64,000 nt of DNA from Diplocloster modestus (GTDB taxonomy: Bacteria > Bacillota > Clostridia > Lachnospirales > Lachnospiraceae), in assembly GCF_019042245.1 (NCBI RefSeq), contig NZ_JAHQCX010000002.1:59782-123781 (forward strand). Reading direction: 5' to 3'. Shown here piece after piece: positions 26,018-35,303 of the stretch (positions within the stretch are counted from its first letter, which is position 1; each line of letters starts with the position of its first letter). Position numbers and translations under genes: made by a program. The notes under the pieces are model-generated. The model was not told where the DNA came from. It worked only from the letters and a program-made list of their open reading frames with translations, and made no database searches.

Positions 26018-26965
26018 TTAAATAATAAGAAACTGGTCTAGCGACATCTGAGTTTCCCGATCTGATGTTATACTTCTGTCCCGGATCACATCATCCGGGC
26101 GGATTACATCCTCCAGCAGCAGAGATTTCTTAAAATCTTCTTTGCCCTCCTGTTCCCCCTGGTTCTTATGGCCCGCGTAACAGTATACACACCCGTTTCT
26201 GCAGGTGTGATAAGCACCGATATCAATGCTTACGTCACATCCGCAGAATCTGCGCTGCCCCGTATCCTTACCGGTACTGAGGTGCTCCCCAAAGATCCGA
26301 GCCAGGAGCGAAGCATCGATGCATTTCCCATGGCGGATTCCATATGCTTCATAATCCCCGGCTTCCGCACAGGTCTCCACGGACAGTCCATATTCCGCCG
26401 CTATCTTCGAGATCCGCCGGGCCAGCTGCTCCATCTGTTCCGCTTCCGGTACCTGAACTGCGCTGCGTGTCATCTGTCTTTGGATATTCGCATACGGGTC
26501 CAGGAAGCTTATGACTACCTTCTGCGTATAGGCAGCCAGATTCTCCGCCAGGCGTCCGAACAGTTCCTGATGCCTTAAAACCGTATATTCCGGTGAGACC
26601 AGTATCGGATCGTAACGCCAGATTACCCTCTCACGCCCTACAGACTCCGACAGCTCCTGAAACACCGGCACCAATACCTTTTCTTTGTCCGGCAGTCCCG
26701 GTTCCAATTCCGGTCCATATCCGTTCAGGGTAAACTGAAAATAATATGGATATCCTTCCAGTTCCCCCAGCCGCTTCAACATAGGGCGCGGATTCTTAGT
26801 CCAGAAAACAAATCCGTCCACCACGTCCCTGGAAAGGGAGATGAGGCTTACATCCCGCGGCTGAAAAGGATTTCTCACACAGACCTTCCGTTCTTTTAAA
26901 CGTTCAAAGAACCAATCTGAGTAATAATTGGGAATATCTGTTCTGCGGCTGGCACTGATTATCAC
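26018..26965 (-). CDS. DUF1848 domain-containing protein
   Basis: The 315-residue protein begins MIISASRRTDIPNYYSDWF, the mark of DUF1848, and contains FWTKNPRPM and RYDPILVS. Near the C terminus is a cysteine cluster, FCGCDVSIDIGAYHTC then NGCVYCYAGH, which resembles an iron-sulfur or radical-SAM-like site. No biochemical function is established. The gene is separated from the SDR gene by the large terminator at 27114-27209. Confidence 0.9.
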   Translation of the reverse strand: MIISASRRTDIPNYYSDWFFERLKERKVCVRNPFQPRDVSLISLSRDVVDGFVFWTKNPRPMLKRLGELEGYPYYFQFTLNGYGPELEPGLPDKEKVLVPVFQELSESVGRERVIWRYDPILVSPEYTVLRHQELFGRLAENLAAYTQKVVISFLDPYANIQRQMTRSAVQVPEAEQMEQLARRISKIAAEYGLSVETCAEAGDYEAYGIRHGKCIDASLLARIFGEHLSTGKDTGQRRFCGCDVSIDIGAYHTCRNGCVYCYAGHKNQGEQEGKEDFKKSLLLEDVIRPDDVIRDRSITSDRETQMSLDQFLII

Positions 26966-27113
26966 ACCGTCTCCCTCCTTCCGAATCGATACGTTAGATA
27001 CAGTTTAATCCCTGACGCGGATCATGTCAAACAAGCCTCCTGCGCGCAGATATATGCGCGGGAAAAAGGAACTCCTATCTTCTACCGTACGGGCTTTGAC
27101 ATACTGTTTGTAG

Positions 27114-27209
27114 AAAAAATAGCGCAAAAACGCGGACCGCCCTAATAGATGTACCAGCTCAGGCAGCTGTAACACGGTACATGCATAAGGACGGTCCACA
27201 CTTTTGCGC
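27114..27209 (-). terminator. Large branched intrinsic terminator of the SDR gene
   Basis: On the minus strand, GGCGCAAAAGTGTGGACCG pairs with CGGTCCGCGTTTTTGCGC around a second hairpin (GTACC...GGTAC), followed by TATTTTTT. Four of the five non-Watson-Crick positions are G.U on the minus strand, agreeing with leftward transcription from the SDR gene. A 64-codon frame running through it is not credible. Confidence 0.7.
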
Positions 27210-27261
27210 CATTTAAAACCTCACAGGTCCAGACCAGGAATCCAACTGCAACGAAGTATCT

Positions 27262-28023
27262 TTAAGGTCTAAGACCCACACCACCCTGGAGAGATATGGT
27301 CTCCCCGGTAATATAAGCCGCGTCATCCGTAGTCAGGAAAACACATACGCGTCCGATATCTTTTTCCGGATCCGCGAACCTCTGCAGCGGAATTTCATCA
27401 ATGGTTTTCTTATACAGCTTCGGATATTCATCTTTCCACTTTTCCAGACCGGGTGTCATTGCTAACGGGCACAGCACGTTGACATTAATCCCAAATTCGC
27501 CCCACTCAGCCGCTGCCACACGGGATAAACCACGGATTCCTTCCTTGGCTGCCGCATAGGAAGACTGGCCGATCTTGCCGGAAAGTCCGGCGCCGGATGC
27601 AAAATTAATCACACAGCCCTTAGACTCCTTCAGATAAGGGAAAGCCTCCCTCATATAGAAAAACGTGGCGTATAATCCGGTACTGACCGCCAGATCGAAA
27701 TCATCCTTCGTATGATCCGCCAGCATGACCCCTGACTTGGATGCCTGCGCGTTATTTACGAGACAGTCCAGCTTGCCGTATTTATCGATTACTTTTTCCA
27801 CAACCCCTTTGACAGCCGCTTCGTCTCCGCCGTCTGCCGTTATCCACAATACTTCATTTCCATAATCCGCTTCCAAATTCTCGGCCGCCTCGATCAGGGT
27901 ACTCGCCGTACGGCCGGTGATCGCGATTCGGGCTCCAGCCTCAGCAAATGCCTGCGCTATCCCATAGCCAATTCCACGTCCGCCGCCTGTAATCAGAACA
28001 ACTTTTCCTTCCGCACTTAGCAT
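27262..28023 (-). CDS. Short-chain dehydrogenase/reductase (SDR)
   Basis: This classical SDR of about 253 residues has the NAD(P) motif LITGGGRGIGYGIAQAF, CLVNNAQASKSG, and the catalytic Ser...Tyr-x3-Lys (NFASGAGLSGKIGQ, then SSYAAAKEG), ending ETISLQGGVGLRP. The start is ATG at 28023, preceded by AAGGAGAGG; a longer frame adds 56 unsupported residues. Substrate unknown. It is divergent from a PucR-family regulator at 28317, which may control it. Confidence 0.92.
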   Translation of the reverse strand: MLSAEGKVVLITGGGRGIGYGIAQAFAEAGARIAITGRTASTLIEAAENLEADYGNEVLWITADGGDEAAVKGVVEKVIDKYGKLDCLVNNAQASKSGVMLADHTKDDFDLAVSTGLYATFFYMREAFPYLKESKGCVINFASGAGLSGKIGQSSYAAAKEGIRGLSRVAAAEWGEFGINVNVLCPLAMTPGLEKWKDEYPKLYKKTIDEIPLQRFADPEKDIGRVCVFLTTDDAAYITGETISLQGGVGLRP

Positions 28024-28316
28024 AAGAAACCTCTCCTTATATAAAATTTGAGTTTGATAAATTTTTATCAATCTTTTTATACTATACACCCGCAAGTAAA
28101 ATAAATCAAGGATTCCTCTTACATTCATGGCCAAACCTTGCACTTTTTTATGTACAAAATGAATCGTGCTCCTGAATTTCAGGATTTGCACTGGACGCTT
28201 TTTTAAATAGCTGATATACTACAAAAAACCTGATAATCAGAGCCCATTTTACCTATACTGTATGATATATTACGATCTGTTTCTTATTGGACAAATATGT
28301 CCGGAAAGGAGATACG

Positions 28317-29447
28317 ATGCTTCCTCTGTTGTCAGAATTTTATCCTGTGAAGCATGATCAGATTCCATTAACTCTTATTACCGCCTGTATTGACCTGAAT
28401 CGCTGTATTTCACGTTTTGTAGTTTTAAGTACTCCGGAATCACCGGGAAACCTCTGTGGTCTGGAGATGGTTTATCTTATGGAAAGTTCTGATCACACAG
28501 ATATCGGCCGTTTGACGGATCTGGTCAAAATATTAATAAACACCCAATGCAGCGGGCTGATCATGGAATCAGGCCAGACGCTTCACTCCTATTCAGCCGA
28601 TCTGGCCGACTTATGCAAAGCTGCCGATTTTCCCCTCTTCACAGTTCCGCACGGGACGCCATACCAGCTGCTTGCTGCATATTTTAACAGGAGCGCTTTG
28701 CATATCGATGATAATAACATGAACTTAGACCGTCTGTTCCAATCCCTCCTCGAACATCCCGCATCTGTTCGTGAACAGATAAATCTGCTCAATACCAACG
28801 GGTTCCCCATTGACGCTTCTTATCGTGCCGTGCTGATCTATCCTCTGATAAAACCGGAACTTCTTCAAAATCATCTGCATCTTCTATCGATCCGTCACTG
28901 CTTATTTCCATACCGGGACCACTATGTGCTGATCCTGTCGGATGTCCCCCGCCCGACCTTGCACACGATTCTGACCTCCTATTATCAGTCCTTGGAAAAT
29001 GACGGCTGCCCGCTTCCCACAATCGGTATCGGTGAATCCGCCCCCAGTCTGAAAAAACTGCACTTTAGCTATACAAATGCCCTTCACGCCAGGAAGGTTG
29101 CGCAGATCCGCAAATCTGCGTATATCTATTTCCAGGATCTTGGATTTTTCCGTCTGCTGCTGACCAATCCCGATGAGGGACTTTTAACTGAAATATATCA
29201 GGGCACGTTTAAGCCGCTCCTGACATACGATAACAATAGACAGACGAATCTGATGAGCACTTTGAAAATCTATCTGGAAAAAGAAAATAACCTCCTCGAA
29301 ACAGCCCAGGAGCTTCATCTGACTGCGGAAAACCTGGGCAGCCGCCTGGCAATAATCCGTGATAAGCTGGATACCACTTTGTCTGCACCGGAAGAATGTT
29401 TTCACTTACGTATGACTTTTTACATCGGAGAACTGCTGGGCTTATAA
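28317..29447 (+). CDS. PucR-family-like transcriptional regulator
   Basis: This protein of about 376 residues starts MLPLLSEFYP, with AAAGGAGATACG before ATG. It resembles PucR/CdaR-type regulators: an N-terminal sensor part (LKILINTQCSGLIMESGQ-like, residues about 80-100), a central GGDEF-like CdaR region, and a C-terminal HTH_30 equivalent, LEKENNLLETAQELHLTAEN. That HTH is less canonical than in the protein at 14716, as the usual HRNTLxYR is replaced by TAENLGSRLAIIRDKL. Divergent from the SDR gene. Confidence 0.75.
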   Translation: MLPLLSEFYPVKHDQIPLTLITACIDLNRCISRFVVLSTPESPGNLCGLEMVYLMESSDHTDIGRLTDLVKILINTQCSGLIMESGQTLHSYSADLADLCKAADFPLFTVPHGTPYQLLAAYFNRSALHIDDNNMNLDRLFQSLLEHPASVREQINLLNTNGFPIDASYRAVLIYPLIKPELLQNHLHLLSIRHCLFPYRDHYVLILSDVPRPTLHTILTSYYQSLENDGCPLPTIGIGESAPSLKKLHFSYTNALHARKVAQIRKSAYIYFQDLGFFRLLLTNPDEGLLTEIYQGTFKPLLTYDNNRQTNLMSTLKIYLEKENNLLETAQELHLTAENLGSRLAIIRDKLDTTLSAPEECFHLRMTFYIGELLGL

Positions 29448-29541
29448 ATATCGCCACTCCTTGCGGTAAATATGCAATTTAGCGTGCGCCGCTTGACGGA
29501 TCTGTTTTATCTCACTATACTTATAGAGATGTAATAATTTC

Positions 29542-29638
29542 GGAAGCAGATGGGTGCTGGTGTATCCCCTGGTCTTCAAAACCAGTGTGGGGCGTTTGAT
29601 ACGTCCCGGGTGGGTTCAATTCCCACATGTTTCCGCCA
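29542..29638 (+). tRNA. selC: tRNA-Sec (anticodon TCA)
   Basis: The 97-nt gene has acceptor GGAAGCA/TGTTTCC, encoded GCCA at the 3' end, an anticodon arm CTGG-TCTTCAAAA-CCAG with anticodon TCA, a long variable arm, and a T arm with GGTTCAATTCC. The oversized acceptor and T stems and long extra arm are typical of selenocysteine tRNA. It is on the opposite strand from the selAB-selD cluster and about 4 kb away from it. No other tRNA is nearby. Confidence 0.95.
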
Positions 29639-29720
29639 AAAATAATAAACGATATCCTATAGATTGTTTCTTTTTGCAGAGATATTTATTTAGATAAAAT
29701 GCAGAAGAAATATAACTAGA

Positions 29721-29770
29721 AAAAGATCCGTAATCCACGGCGTTTCTGCCGCTGGATACGGATCTTTTCC
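29721..29770 (-). terminator. Intrinsic terminator of the RelA/SpoT-domain gene
   Basis: On the minus strand, AAAAGATCCGTATCCAGCGGC pairs (in two blocks) with GCCGTGGATTACGGATCTTTTT and is followed by the T tract. The hairpin starts at the stop codon of the gene at 29770. Confidence 0.8.
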
Positions 29771-30411
29771 TACCTCTCCCGCTCTGCCTCCGGATCATAA
29801 AAGCGTTCCATGCGTCCCTCGATTTCTTCCAGCAGCAGGGAGCATTCTTTTAGCTCTTTCGAGAGCAGTGTTTTATCTTCCCGCACCGCTTTATAGCAGA
29901 GCTGGTGCTCCATACTGGCCCAAAAGTCCATGGCCAGCGTGCGGATCTGGATCTCCACCGGATAATATTGTTTTCCCTCCGCGTGGTATACCGTCACTCC
30001 CAGCACCAGGTGGTAGCTTCTGTAGCCGTTTTTCTTCGGGTCTTCTATATAGTCTTTTTCCTTGATCATAATAATATCCATCTGCTTTTTCAGGATATTG
30101 ACAATCGTATATACATCCTGAACATAAAAACAGATCACGCGGATACCTGCGATATCGGTCAGATAATCTTTCGCCGCCTCAAAACTGACCGGTATCCCTT
30201 TCCGATCCAGCTTGCCTACGATACTGTTCAATGACTTAATCCTGCTTTGCATACTATGTATCGGATTGTGCTTGTGTCTGCGCTGAAAATCTTTATCCAG
30301 AGTCTCAAGCCACACCTGAACGATCGACACCGCATCCTCATAAGGTTGAATAAAATCCTCGTATTCTCTCAGATCGGAGGCGATACTGCTGACATTTATC
30401 CCTGTTTCCAT
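29770..30411 (-). CDS. Small alarmone synthetase (RelQ/YjbM-type GTP pyrophosphokinase)
   Basis: This protein of about 213 residues is a single RelA/SpoT synthetase domain with no hydrolase or TGS regions. Motifs are KLDRKGIPVSFEAAKDYLTD, IAGIRVICFYVQDVYTI, DYIEDPKKNGYRSYHLVL (the synthetase G-loop region) and VEIQIRTLAMDFWASMEHQL. It should make (p)ppGpp from ATP and GDP/GTP under stress, probably as a tetramer. ATG at 30411 has GAGG five bases upstream; a GTG two codons earlier is possible. Confidence 0.92.
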   Translation of the reverse strand: METGINVSSIASDLREYEDFIQPYEDAVSIVQVWLETLDKDFQRRHKHNPIHSMQSRIKSLNSIVGKLDRKGIPVSFEAAKDYLTDIAGIRVICFYVQDVYTIVNILKKQMDIIMIKEKDYIEDPKKNGYRSYHLVLGVTVYHAEGKQYYPVEIQIRTLAMDFWASMEHQLCYKAVREDKTLLSKELKECSLLLEEIEGRMERFYDPEAERER

Positions 30412-30686
30412 ACGCACCTCATATAGTTATTCTTTCATCATTTCCTTCTTACGTGCGATTTTCCGCACATATAGGAATACCACGAGCATACCGTATGCCG
30501 TTTGATTCATGGCATACCCATGGAAATACCTTACAGATAGTCTTACAATCTCCATATGAAATCATCCTACCACTCTTCCCTGGAAAAATCTTTAAACTTT
30601 GCACGATTTAATAAAAAATTCGTAAAATTTATAATTTCTTAATAGAAATGTCTGAGATTAAGAGACAAAAAGAGCACATTCCCATT

Positions 30687-30742
30687 GAATCGAGTAGGAG
30701 TGTCCGGTCTGCTGTTCAGACCAGGCACTCCTGTATCGATTC
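30687..30742 (-). terminator. Long hairpin overlapping the end of the DUF3343 gene
   Basis: The minus strand forms GAATCGATACAGGAGTG (paired in blocks), CAGACC/GGTCTG and CACTCCTACTCGATTC. The DUF3343 stop codon lies inside the hairpin. No T tract follows directly, so it may be a 3'-protecting structure rather than a factor-independent terminator. The gap 30412-30686 holds no gene. Confidence 0.5.
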
Positions 30743-30952
30743 ATATCTCAGGTGTCTCTCATCCATCCACCTTTTCATCTGTTTCGGATCAAGGGAAGGG
30801 CGGGCCCAGGCCATTCCGCATCCTGCGGACAAAATACGCGGGACCGGTATCAGCCTTCCCTCCACTTTTTCTGTTTTACATGCCTTCTCCATTGCCATAG
30901 CATCGGCGGTCGTGTGAAACGTAATCACCAATTTAATCTCTTTTTTCCTCAT
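30716..30952 (-). CDS. DUF3343 protein (putative Se/S carrier-like)
   Basis: The 78-residue protein matches DUF3343: VITFHTTADAMAMEKACKTE, GRLIPVPRILSAGCGMAW and PKQMKRWMDE. Family members occur with selenium-metabolism genes and have a conserved Cys that could carry selenium or sulfur. The start ATG follows the yedF-like stop by one base (TGA-A-ATG), with GTGGAG upstream, so the two are translationally coupled. The role as Se carrier is inference from context. Confidence 0.85.
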   Translation of the reverse strand: MRKKEIKLVITFHTTADAMAMEKACKTEKVEGRLIPVPRILSAGCGMAWARPSLDPKQMKRWMDERHLRYESIQECLV

Positions 30953-30953
30953 T

Positions 30954-31160
30954 TCACTCCACGATAAGCTCAAACTCTGATCCCATTTGCATCACGCTTG
31001 TCTTTTTTCCCTGGCTTTTTGCAAATTTTTCCACATTCATCTTCTGATGCGGTTCAGAGACCAGGATTCTGATCTTCTCTCCCGGGTTCTTTTTTACAGC
31101 TTCCATCGCCATCATCAAAGGCTCCGGACAGGACAATCCCCTTGCATCTACCTCTACCAT
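30954..31160 (-). CDS. YedF/TusA-like sulfurtransferase-family protein
   Basis: This roughly 68-residue protein is a SirA/TusA fold with DARGLSCPEPLMMAMEAV, including the single Cys of the CPEP motif. Full-length YedF proteins carry a second C-terminal domain that is absent here. In the selenium gene neighbourhood it probably handles activated selenium or sulfur together with YedE. The start is ATG at 31160, chosen by GAGGGATTGG upstream. Confidence 0.88.
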   Translation of the reverse strand: MVEVDARGLSCPEPLMMAMEAVKKNPGEKIRILVSEPHQKMNVEKFAKSQGKKTSVMQMGSEFELIVE

Positions 31161-31170
31161 AACCAATCCC

Positions 31171-32271
31171 TCACTTTCCATACATTTCCTGTCTGGCTTC
31201 TCTTTTCCGTACTCCAAAACCGATTACCAGCAGCACCACTACACAGACCAGGACCGCTGCTTTTCCCGCCGCAGCCGGCCCTCCGGGTGTATTCGTCTCC
31301 GCGTTGGCCGCTGCGGCTGCCAGTCCGAAATTATGGCATACCGCTGCACCCACGAACATTCCCAAGAACGTGACGGCGCTGTCTGAAGACCCCTGTCCTG
31401 CCAAAACCAGCTGTCTTAAAGGACAACCACCGGCCAATACCGCCGCAAACCCCACCACATACATGCCCAGCATGTTCCATACATGCTGTGCGTGGGCCAC
31501 CGGCTGCCCGGAAAAAGAAAAATGAAATCCGCCGGCAGCGATATTATAGATCAGCATCACAGCGAAAAACCCTCCAATCACCGAAATCAGATCGAAATTT
31601 TTCAACAGCAGGATATCGCGGACACTGCCCGCAAAGCATGCGCGGCTCTTCTGCGCAATAGCCCCGAACAAAAGGCCTCCGGCCAAAGATAACAGAACCG
31701 GTGCGTGCATGCTGCCGGGACCGCTCTCACTGGCCGCCATAAGTGTAGTTGTCACACTGAGGATCAACAATCCCACAAGGACCGCCGGCAGAATCCATCC
31801 GCTGGACTTTTTCGTCTCATAAGCCCGCCCCAGGCTGAAGCCTTTTTTCAGGGCCAGACTCCCCGTCGCCACGCCGAGCACAAAACCAATCAGTGCTATG
31901 TATGCATTCAAATCGCCTGCCGCCATGCGGATCACCATCCGAAGCGGGCAGCCCAGGAACACCAAAGATCCGATCATCATCATGACTCCCAGCAGAAAGC
32001 GGATCATCGGAGAAGATCCCGCAGTAGAACGGTATTCCTTCGTAATCACTGCAATAAGAAAAGCCCCCGCCACGAACCCCACGATCTCCGGCCTGAAATA
32101 TTGTACGACTTCCGCCTGATGGAATTTCATCGCTCCCGCCGTATCGCGTATGAAGCAGGCCACGCAGATCGCCATGTTTTTTGGATTCCCGGAATAAGCC
32201 AGCAGCGCTGCGATTCCACCCAGCACCGCACCCGATGCCAATAACATTTTTTTCGAACTTGTCAGATTCAT
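31171..32271 (-). CDS. yedE: YedE-family selenium/sulfur metabolism membrane transporter
   Basis: This integral membrane protein of about 366 residues has roughly ten helices in two related halves, each with the conserved Cys motif: LGCPLRMVIRMAAGD and GGCPLRQLVLAGQG. Such YeeE/YedE proteins take up thiosulfate or, next to yedF and sel genes, probably selenium compounds. Its promoter lies in 32272-32481, after the LysR terminator. Confidence 0.9.
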   Translation of the reverse strand: MNLTSSKKMLLASGAVLGGIAALLAYSGNPKNMAICVACFIRDTAGAMKFHQAEVVQYFRPEIVGFVAGAFLIAVITKEYRSTAGSSPMIRFLLGVMMMIGSLVFLGCPLRMVIRMAAGDLNAYIALIGFVLGVATGSLALKKGFSLGRAYETKKSSGWILPAVLVGLLILSVTTTLMAASESGPGSMHAPVLLSLAGGLLFGAIAQKSRACFAGSVRDILLLKNFDLISVIGGFFAVMLIYNIAAGGFHFSFSGQPVAHAQHVWNMLGMYVVGFAAVLAGGCPLRQLVLAGQGSSDSAVTFLGMFVGAAVCHNFGLAAAAANAETNTPGGPAAAGKAAVLVCVVVLLVIGFGVRKREARQEMYGK

Positions 32272-32373
32272 CTTGTCCTCCTTTTTTTGCCTGATCTTTT
32301 ATAGAATCTTGCAGGATTCCGGAAGAATTCATGAATGTTCTTTTCCCCCACTCAGTGTCCCCGGCCAAAAGAA

Positions 32374-32403
32374 AAAAAGGCAGGCTATCCATGATAGCCC
32401 ACC
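32374..32403 (-). terminator. Intrinsic terminator of the selA-selB-lysR unit
   Basis: On the minus strand GGGCTATC-ATG-GATAGCC is followed by TGCC and seven T. It lies between the lysR stop at 32482 and the yedE start, so yedE probably has its own promoter. Confidence 0.7.
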
Positions 32404-32481
32404 CTTTCCCACAATTCTATTATAATCATACGAAAAATGCGTCCGCCTGTCCAATCGATATTCACCATCGGCTATTTTTAA

Positions 32482-33390
32482 TTATAGAAAATATCTATAC
32501 GTCGTTCTCACGTAATCCACCAGGCCAGCGGCAGCAGCCGACAATTCCAGCTCTTTTTCCCATACCAGATAGAGGTCCCTGTGGATAATGCCCTCCTGAA
32601 GGTCGAACTGCAGGATTTTACCCTCTTCCGTATAGTCCTGGACTGCTTTTTCCGATATGATCGCCACGCCCAGCCCTTTGCTTACCGACCGCTTGATAAT
32701 CTCCGGATGGTCCATATGAGCCGCTATATTCAGTTCCGAGATGTGGATTCCAAAACGCTGCAGGAACTCTTCCGTCTCCCTGCGGGTTCCGGAGCCGGAC
32801 TCCCGGATCAAAAAGGGGACTTCTCTTAGTTTTAGGGCCGGGAAACCGGTCTGCTTATATTTTCTATACTCCTCTGTCGGAGGTGTGATTACTACCAGCT
32901 TGTCTTTAAAAAAGGGAGTGAATACGCATCGATTCTCGGGAAGCCTGGTGCCGGTGAAGCCAAGCTCTACGTCGTGGCCGATGATTTTTTCTACCACGCC
33001 CTGACTGTCACTTTGGATCACCTGGAACTTTTCATCCGGGCATCGATTCCGGTAAGCGGTTAGAATCTCAGGCAGTATATATTGTCCCGGGATCGTGGAC
33101 GCTGCGATCGCCAGCCGCTCTGTGTGATGTCTTCCCTTTAGATGGAATTCCTTTAATATTTTTTCCTCCAGTCCCAGCATCTGCCTGGCATAGAGATAGA
33201 GCCTCTCCCCTTTGGCCGTGACGAAAAGTTCTTTCGTGCTACGGGCCAGAAGCCGGCAGCCCAGTTCTTTTTCCAGGGACTGAATGTGAGCGCTCACGGT
33301 TGGCTGTGTCAGATATAACACTTTTGCTGCTCCGGAAAAACTTTTTTGCTCCACTACACAGACAAACGCTTCCAACTGTTTCAGATTCAT
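32482..33390 (-). CDS. LysR-family regulator of the selenium cluster
   Basis: The 302-residue LysR regulator has an N-terminal winged HTH (SFSGAAKVLYLTQPTVSAHI) and a substrate-binding domain with IGHDVELGFTGTRLPEN and LIRESGSGTRRETEEFL. Its start overlaps the selB stop by four bases. LysR proteins of this type recur in clostridial selenium loci and may control yedE or sel genes; the inducer is unknown. Confidence 0.88.
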   Translation of the reverse strand: MNLKQLEAFVCVVEQKSFSGAAKVLYLTQPTVSAHIQSLEKELGCRLLARSTKELFVTAKGERLYLYARQMLGLEEKILKEFHLKGRHHTERLAIAASTIPGQYILPEILTAYRNRCPDEKFQVIQSDSQGVVEKIIGHDVELGFTGTRLPENRCVFTPFFKDKLVVITPPTEEYRKYKQTGFPALKLREVPFLIRESGSGTRRETEEFLQRFGIHISELNIAAHMDHPEIIKRSVSKGLGVAIISEKAVQDYTEEGKILQFDLQEGIIHRDLYLVWEKELELSAAAAGLVDYVRTTYRYFL

Positions 33391-35303
33391 AGCGCAGACA
33401 TCCTTTCACTTTCTTTCCCGTCTTTTCTCGTGATTCCCCGGGTGTCCAGATCTTCCAGCAGAATCCGGATACTCCGCCGGTTTGTTCCGAACATATCCCT
33501 CAGTTCTGCAACGGTGATTTTTCCATTTTGCCTTAATAAGGCGGATATTTTTCCGCAAGCATCCTCATATATTTCCGTCAGTGTATAATACTCCTGAGAC
33601 AGCCTGTGTAACGTTCCTTTTTCCAGCTCATTCGCACAGATGTCCTGAATCGTCTGCTCTGATATTCTGCCAAAGTCCATATCCGGCAGGCGCAAAAAGT
33701 CCATACCGGCGTCGGTGAGATTACCAAACAGGATATCCGTGACTTTTTGATAGGTATCATCACAGGGAACTTCATATGCCTTCAGGCGTACCAACTGTGC
33801 AGTGATTTGAAGCCTTCCCTGGTCATTGGCCGTCTGAAATAACGCATCACAGAATTCCTGTGTCATCCAGGGAGCACAGCCGGTGCGCAGCTGTGCCCTT
33901 CCGATTCCCCATCGATAGGGGTGCTGAGAATGAAAACGGATTAGATACGCTTCCATCCGGTTGATCTGCTGCTGGTACTGCTCCTGGTCATAGAAAAAAG
34001 TCTTTGTTTTTCCTTCCATCAGCACCAGACAGCCTTCTTTTTCTAAAACGGCAGCGGCATGGGAAATGCTGTTCTCTTTTTCGCCAAAAGCTACGGCCAA
34101 TTCCTGTTTCAAGGCGAATCCATGGGGCTGTTTTTTTATATACATCAGGATTTCCCGCGGAAAGTCCGCTGCTTCTTCCCGGCGGAATTCTTCCAGATCC
34201 GCTGGCCGGTATCTGCGTTTTTTTACGGGATTCGCGTCCAGTATCTCTCCTCCCCCGATGGTTTCAAGGGGGGAATAAAAGCGAAGAATAAAATGATCCC
34301 CTTTTAGTACCGCCAATTCTTCCTCCAATATAAGCTGGGCGTATCCGCTTTCACCGGCTCCCAGTTCCCCTGTCTCCATCAGCACGGCACGGCACAGCAA
34401 TTTTGCTGCTCCGATATAGAGATGGAGCCTTGTACGGTTTAAGAGCCTGCGGTCCGTATGCCGGCACATACGGATCCTGACATCCAGAATCCGCGTGTTG
34501 CGCAGGGCCCCTTCCCGGGCGATCACCGTTCCTCTCCGGATCTGGGAACATCCGATGTCCGGCAGGTTCACCGCAGTGCGCTGTCCAGCGGCCGCTTTTT
34601 CCATCTCCTGTCCATGTACCTGCACACCGCGTATCCGGCAGGGCAGCATCTGGGGATAGAGACAGAGCCGGTCTTCCCTGGCGATCTCCCCTGACAGAAG
34701 CGTTCCGGCCGCAATGGTCCCCAACCCCTTTTTCTGAAAGATACGGTCAATAAAGAGACGGGGAAATGTGTTGGCACTTCGAAAAAGCGGCCCCTGTCTC
34801 AAGAGCCGCTCTATCAGAATCGCCAGTTCCTGCATTCCCTCCCCTGTCACGGCGGACACGAAAGCCATAGGCGCGTTTGCAAAGCAGCTGTCACTTAACC
34901 TCTGCCTTACATCTTCTGCCACCAGGTCTCTCCACTGCCGGTCCACCAGGTCGCACTTGTTGAGTACGATCATTCCGCGCGTGATGCCCAGCAGCTCCAG
35001 TATCTCCACATGCTCTACCGTCTGGGGCATTACCCCCTCATCCGCCGCGATCACCAGCAGCACCAGATCGATACCGCTGACCCCCGCCAACATATTTCCG
35101 ATAAACTTTTCATGTCCGGGAACATCGATCATACCGACCCGTTCCCCTCCGGGCAAATCAAAATACGTAAATCCCAGATCGATGGTAATTCCTCTTTTTT
35201 TCTCTTCCTCCAGACGGTCCGTGTCCCGGCCGGTCAAAGCTTTGATCAGCGCAGTCTTCCCGTGATCAATGTGGCCGGCCGTTCCCACGATCCAATGGGT
35301 CAT
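33387..35303 (-). CDS. selB: Selenocysteine-specific translation elongation factor SelB
   Basis: The 638-residue protein starts with an EF-Tu-like GTPase domain: GTAGHIDHGKTALIKALTG (G1), RGITIDLGFTYFDL (G2), DVPGHEKFIGNMLAG (G3) and VLNKCDLVD (G4). Domains II-III follow, then a winged-helix C-terminal part (about residues 400-638) that binds the bacterial SECIS hairpin. It brings Sec-tRNA to in-frame UGA codons. It overlaps selA and lysR by four bases at each end, so all three form one unit. Confidence 0.97.
   Translation of the reverse strand: MTHWIVGTAGHIDHGKTALIKALTGRDTDRLEEEKKRGITIDLGFTYFDLPGGERVGMIDVPGHEKFIGNMLAGVSGIDLVLLVIAADEGVMPQTVEHVEILELLGITRGMIVLNKCDLVDRQWRDLVAEDVRQRLSDSCFANAPMAFVSAVTGEGMQELAILIERLLRQGPLFRSANTFPRLFIDRIFQKKGLGTIAAGTLLSGEIAREDRLCLYPQMLPCRIRGVQVHGQEMEKAAAGQRTAVNLPDIGCSQIRRGTVIAREGALRNTRILDVRIRMCRHTDRRLLNRTRLHLYIGAAKLLCRAVLMETGELGAGESGYAQLILEEELAVLKGDHFILRFYSPLETIGGGEILDANPVKKRRYRPADLEEFRREEAADFPREILMYIKKQPHGFALKQELAVAFGEKENSISHAAAVLEKEGCLVLMEGKTKTFFYDQEQYQQQINRMEAYLIRFHSQHPYRWGIGRAQLRTGCAPWMTQEFCDALFQTANDQGRLQITAQLVRLKAYEVPCDDTYQKVTDILFGNLTDAGMDFLRLPDMDFGRISEQTIQDICANELEKGTLHRLSQEYYTLTEIYEDACGKISALLRQNGKITVAELRDMFGTNRRSIRILLEDLDTRGITRKDGKESERMSAL

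Noticed and set aside
27005-27199. 64-codon minus-strand ORF after the SDR gene
   Set aside because: It passes through the large terminator hairpin and lacks a ribosome-binding site.
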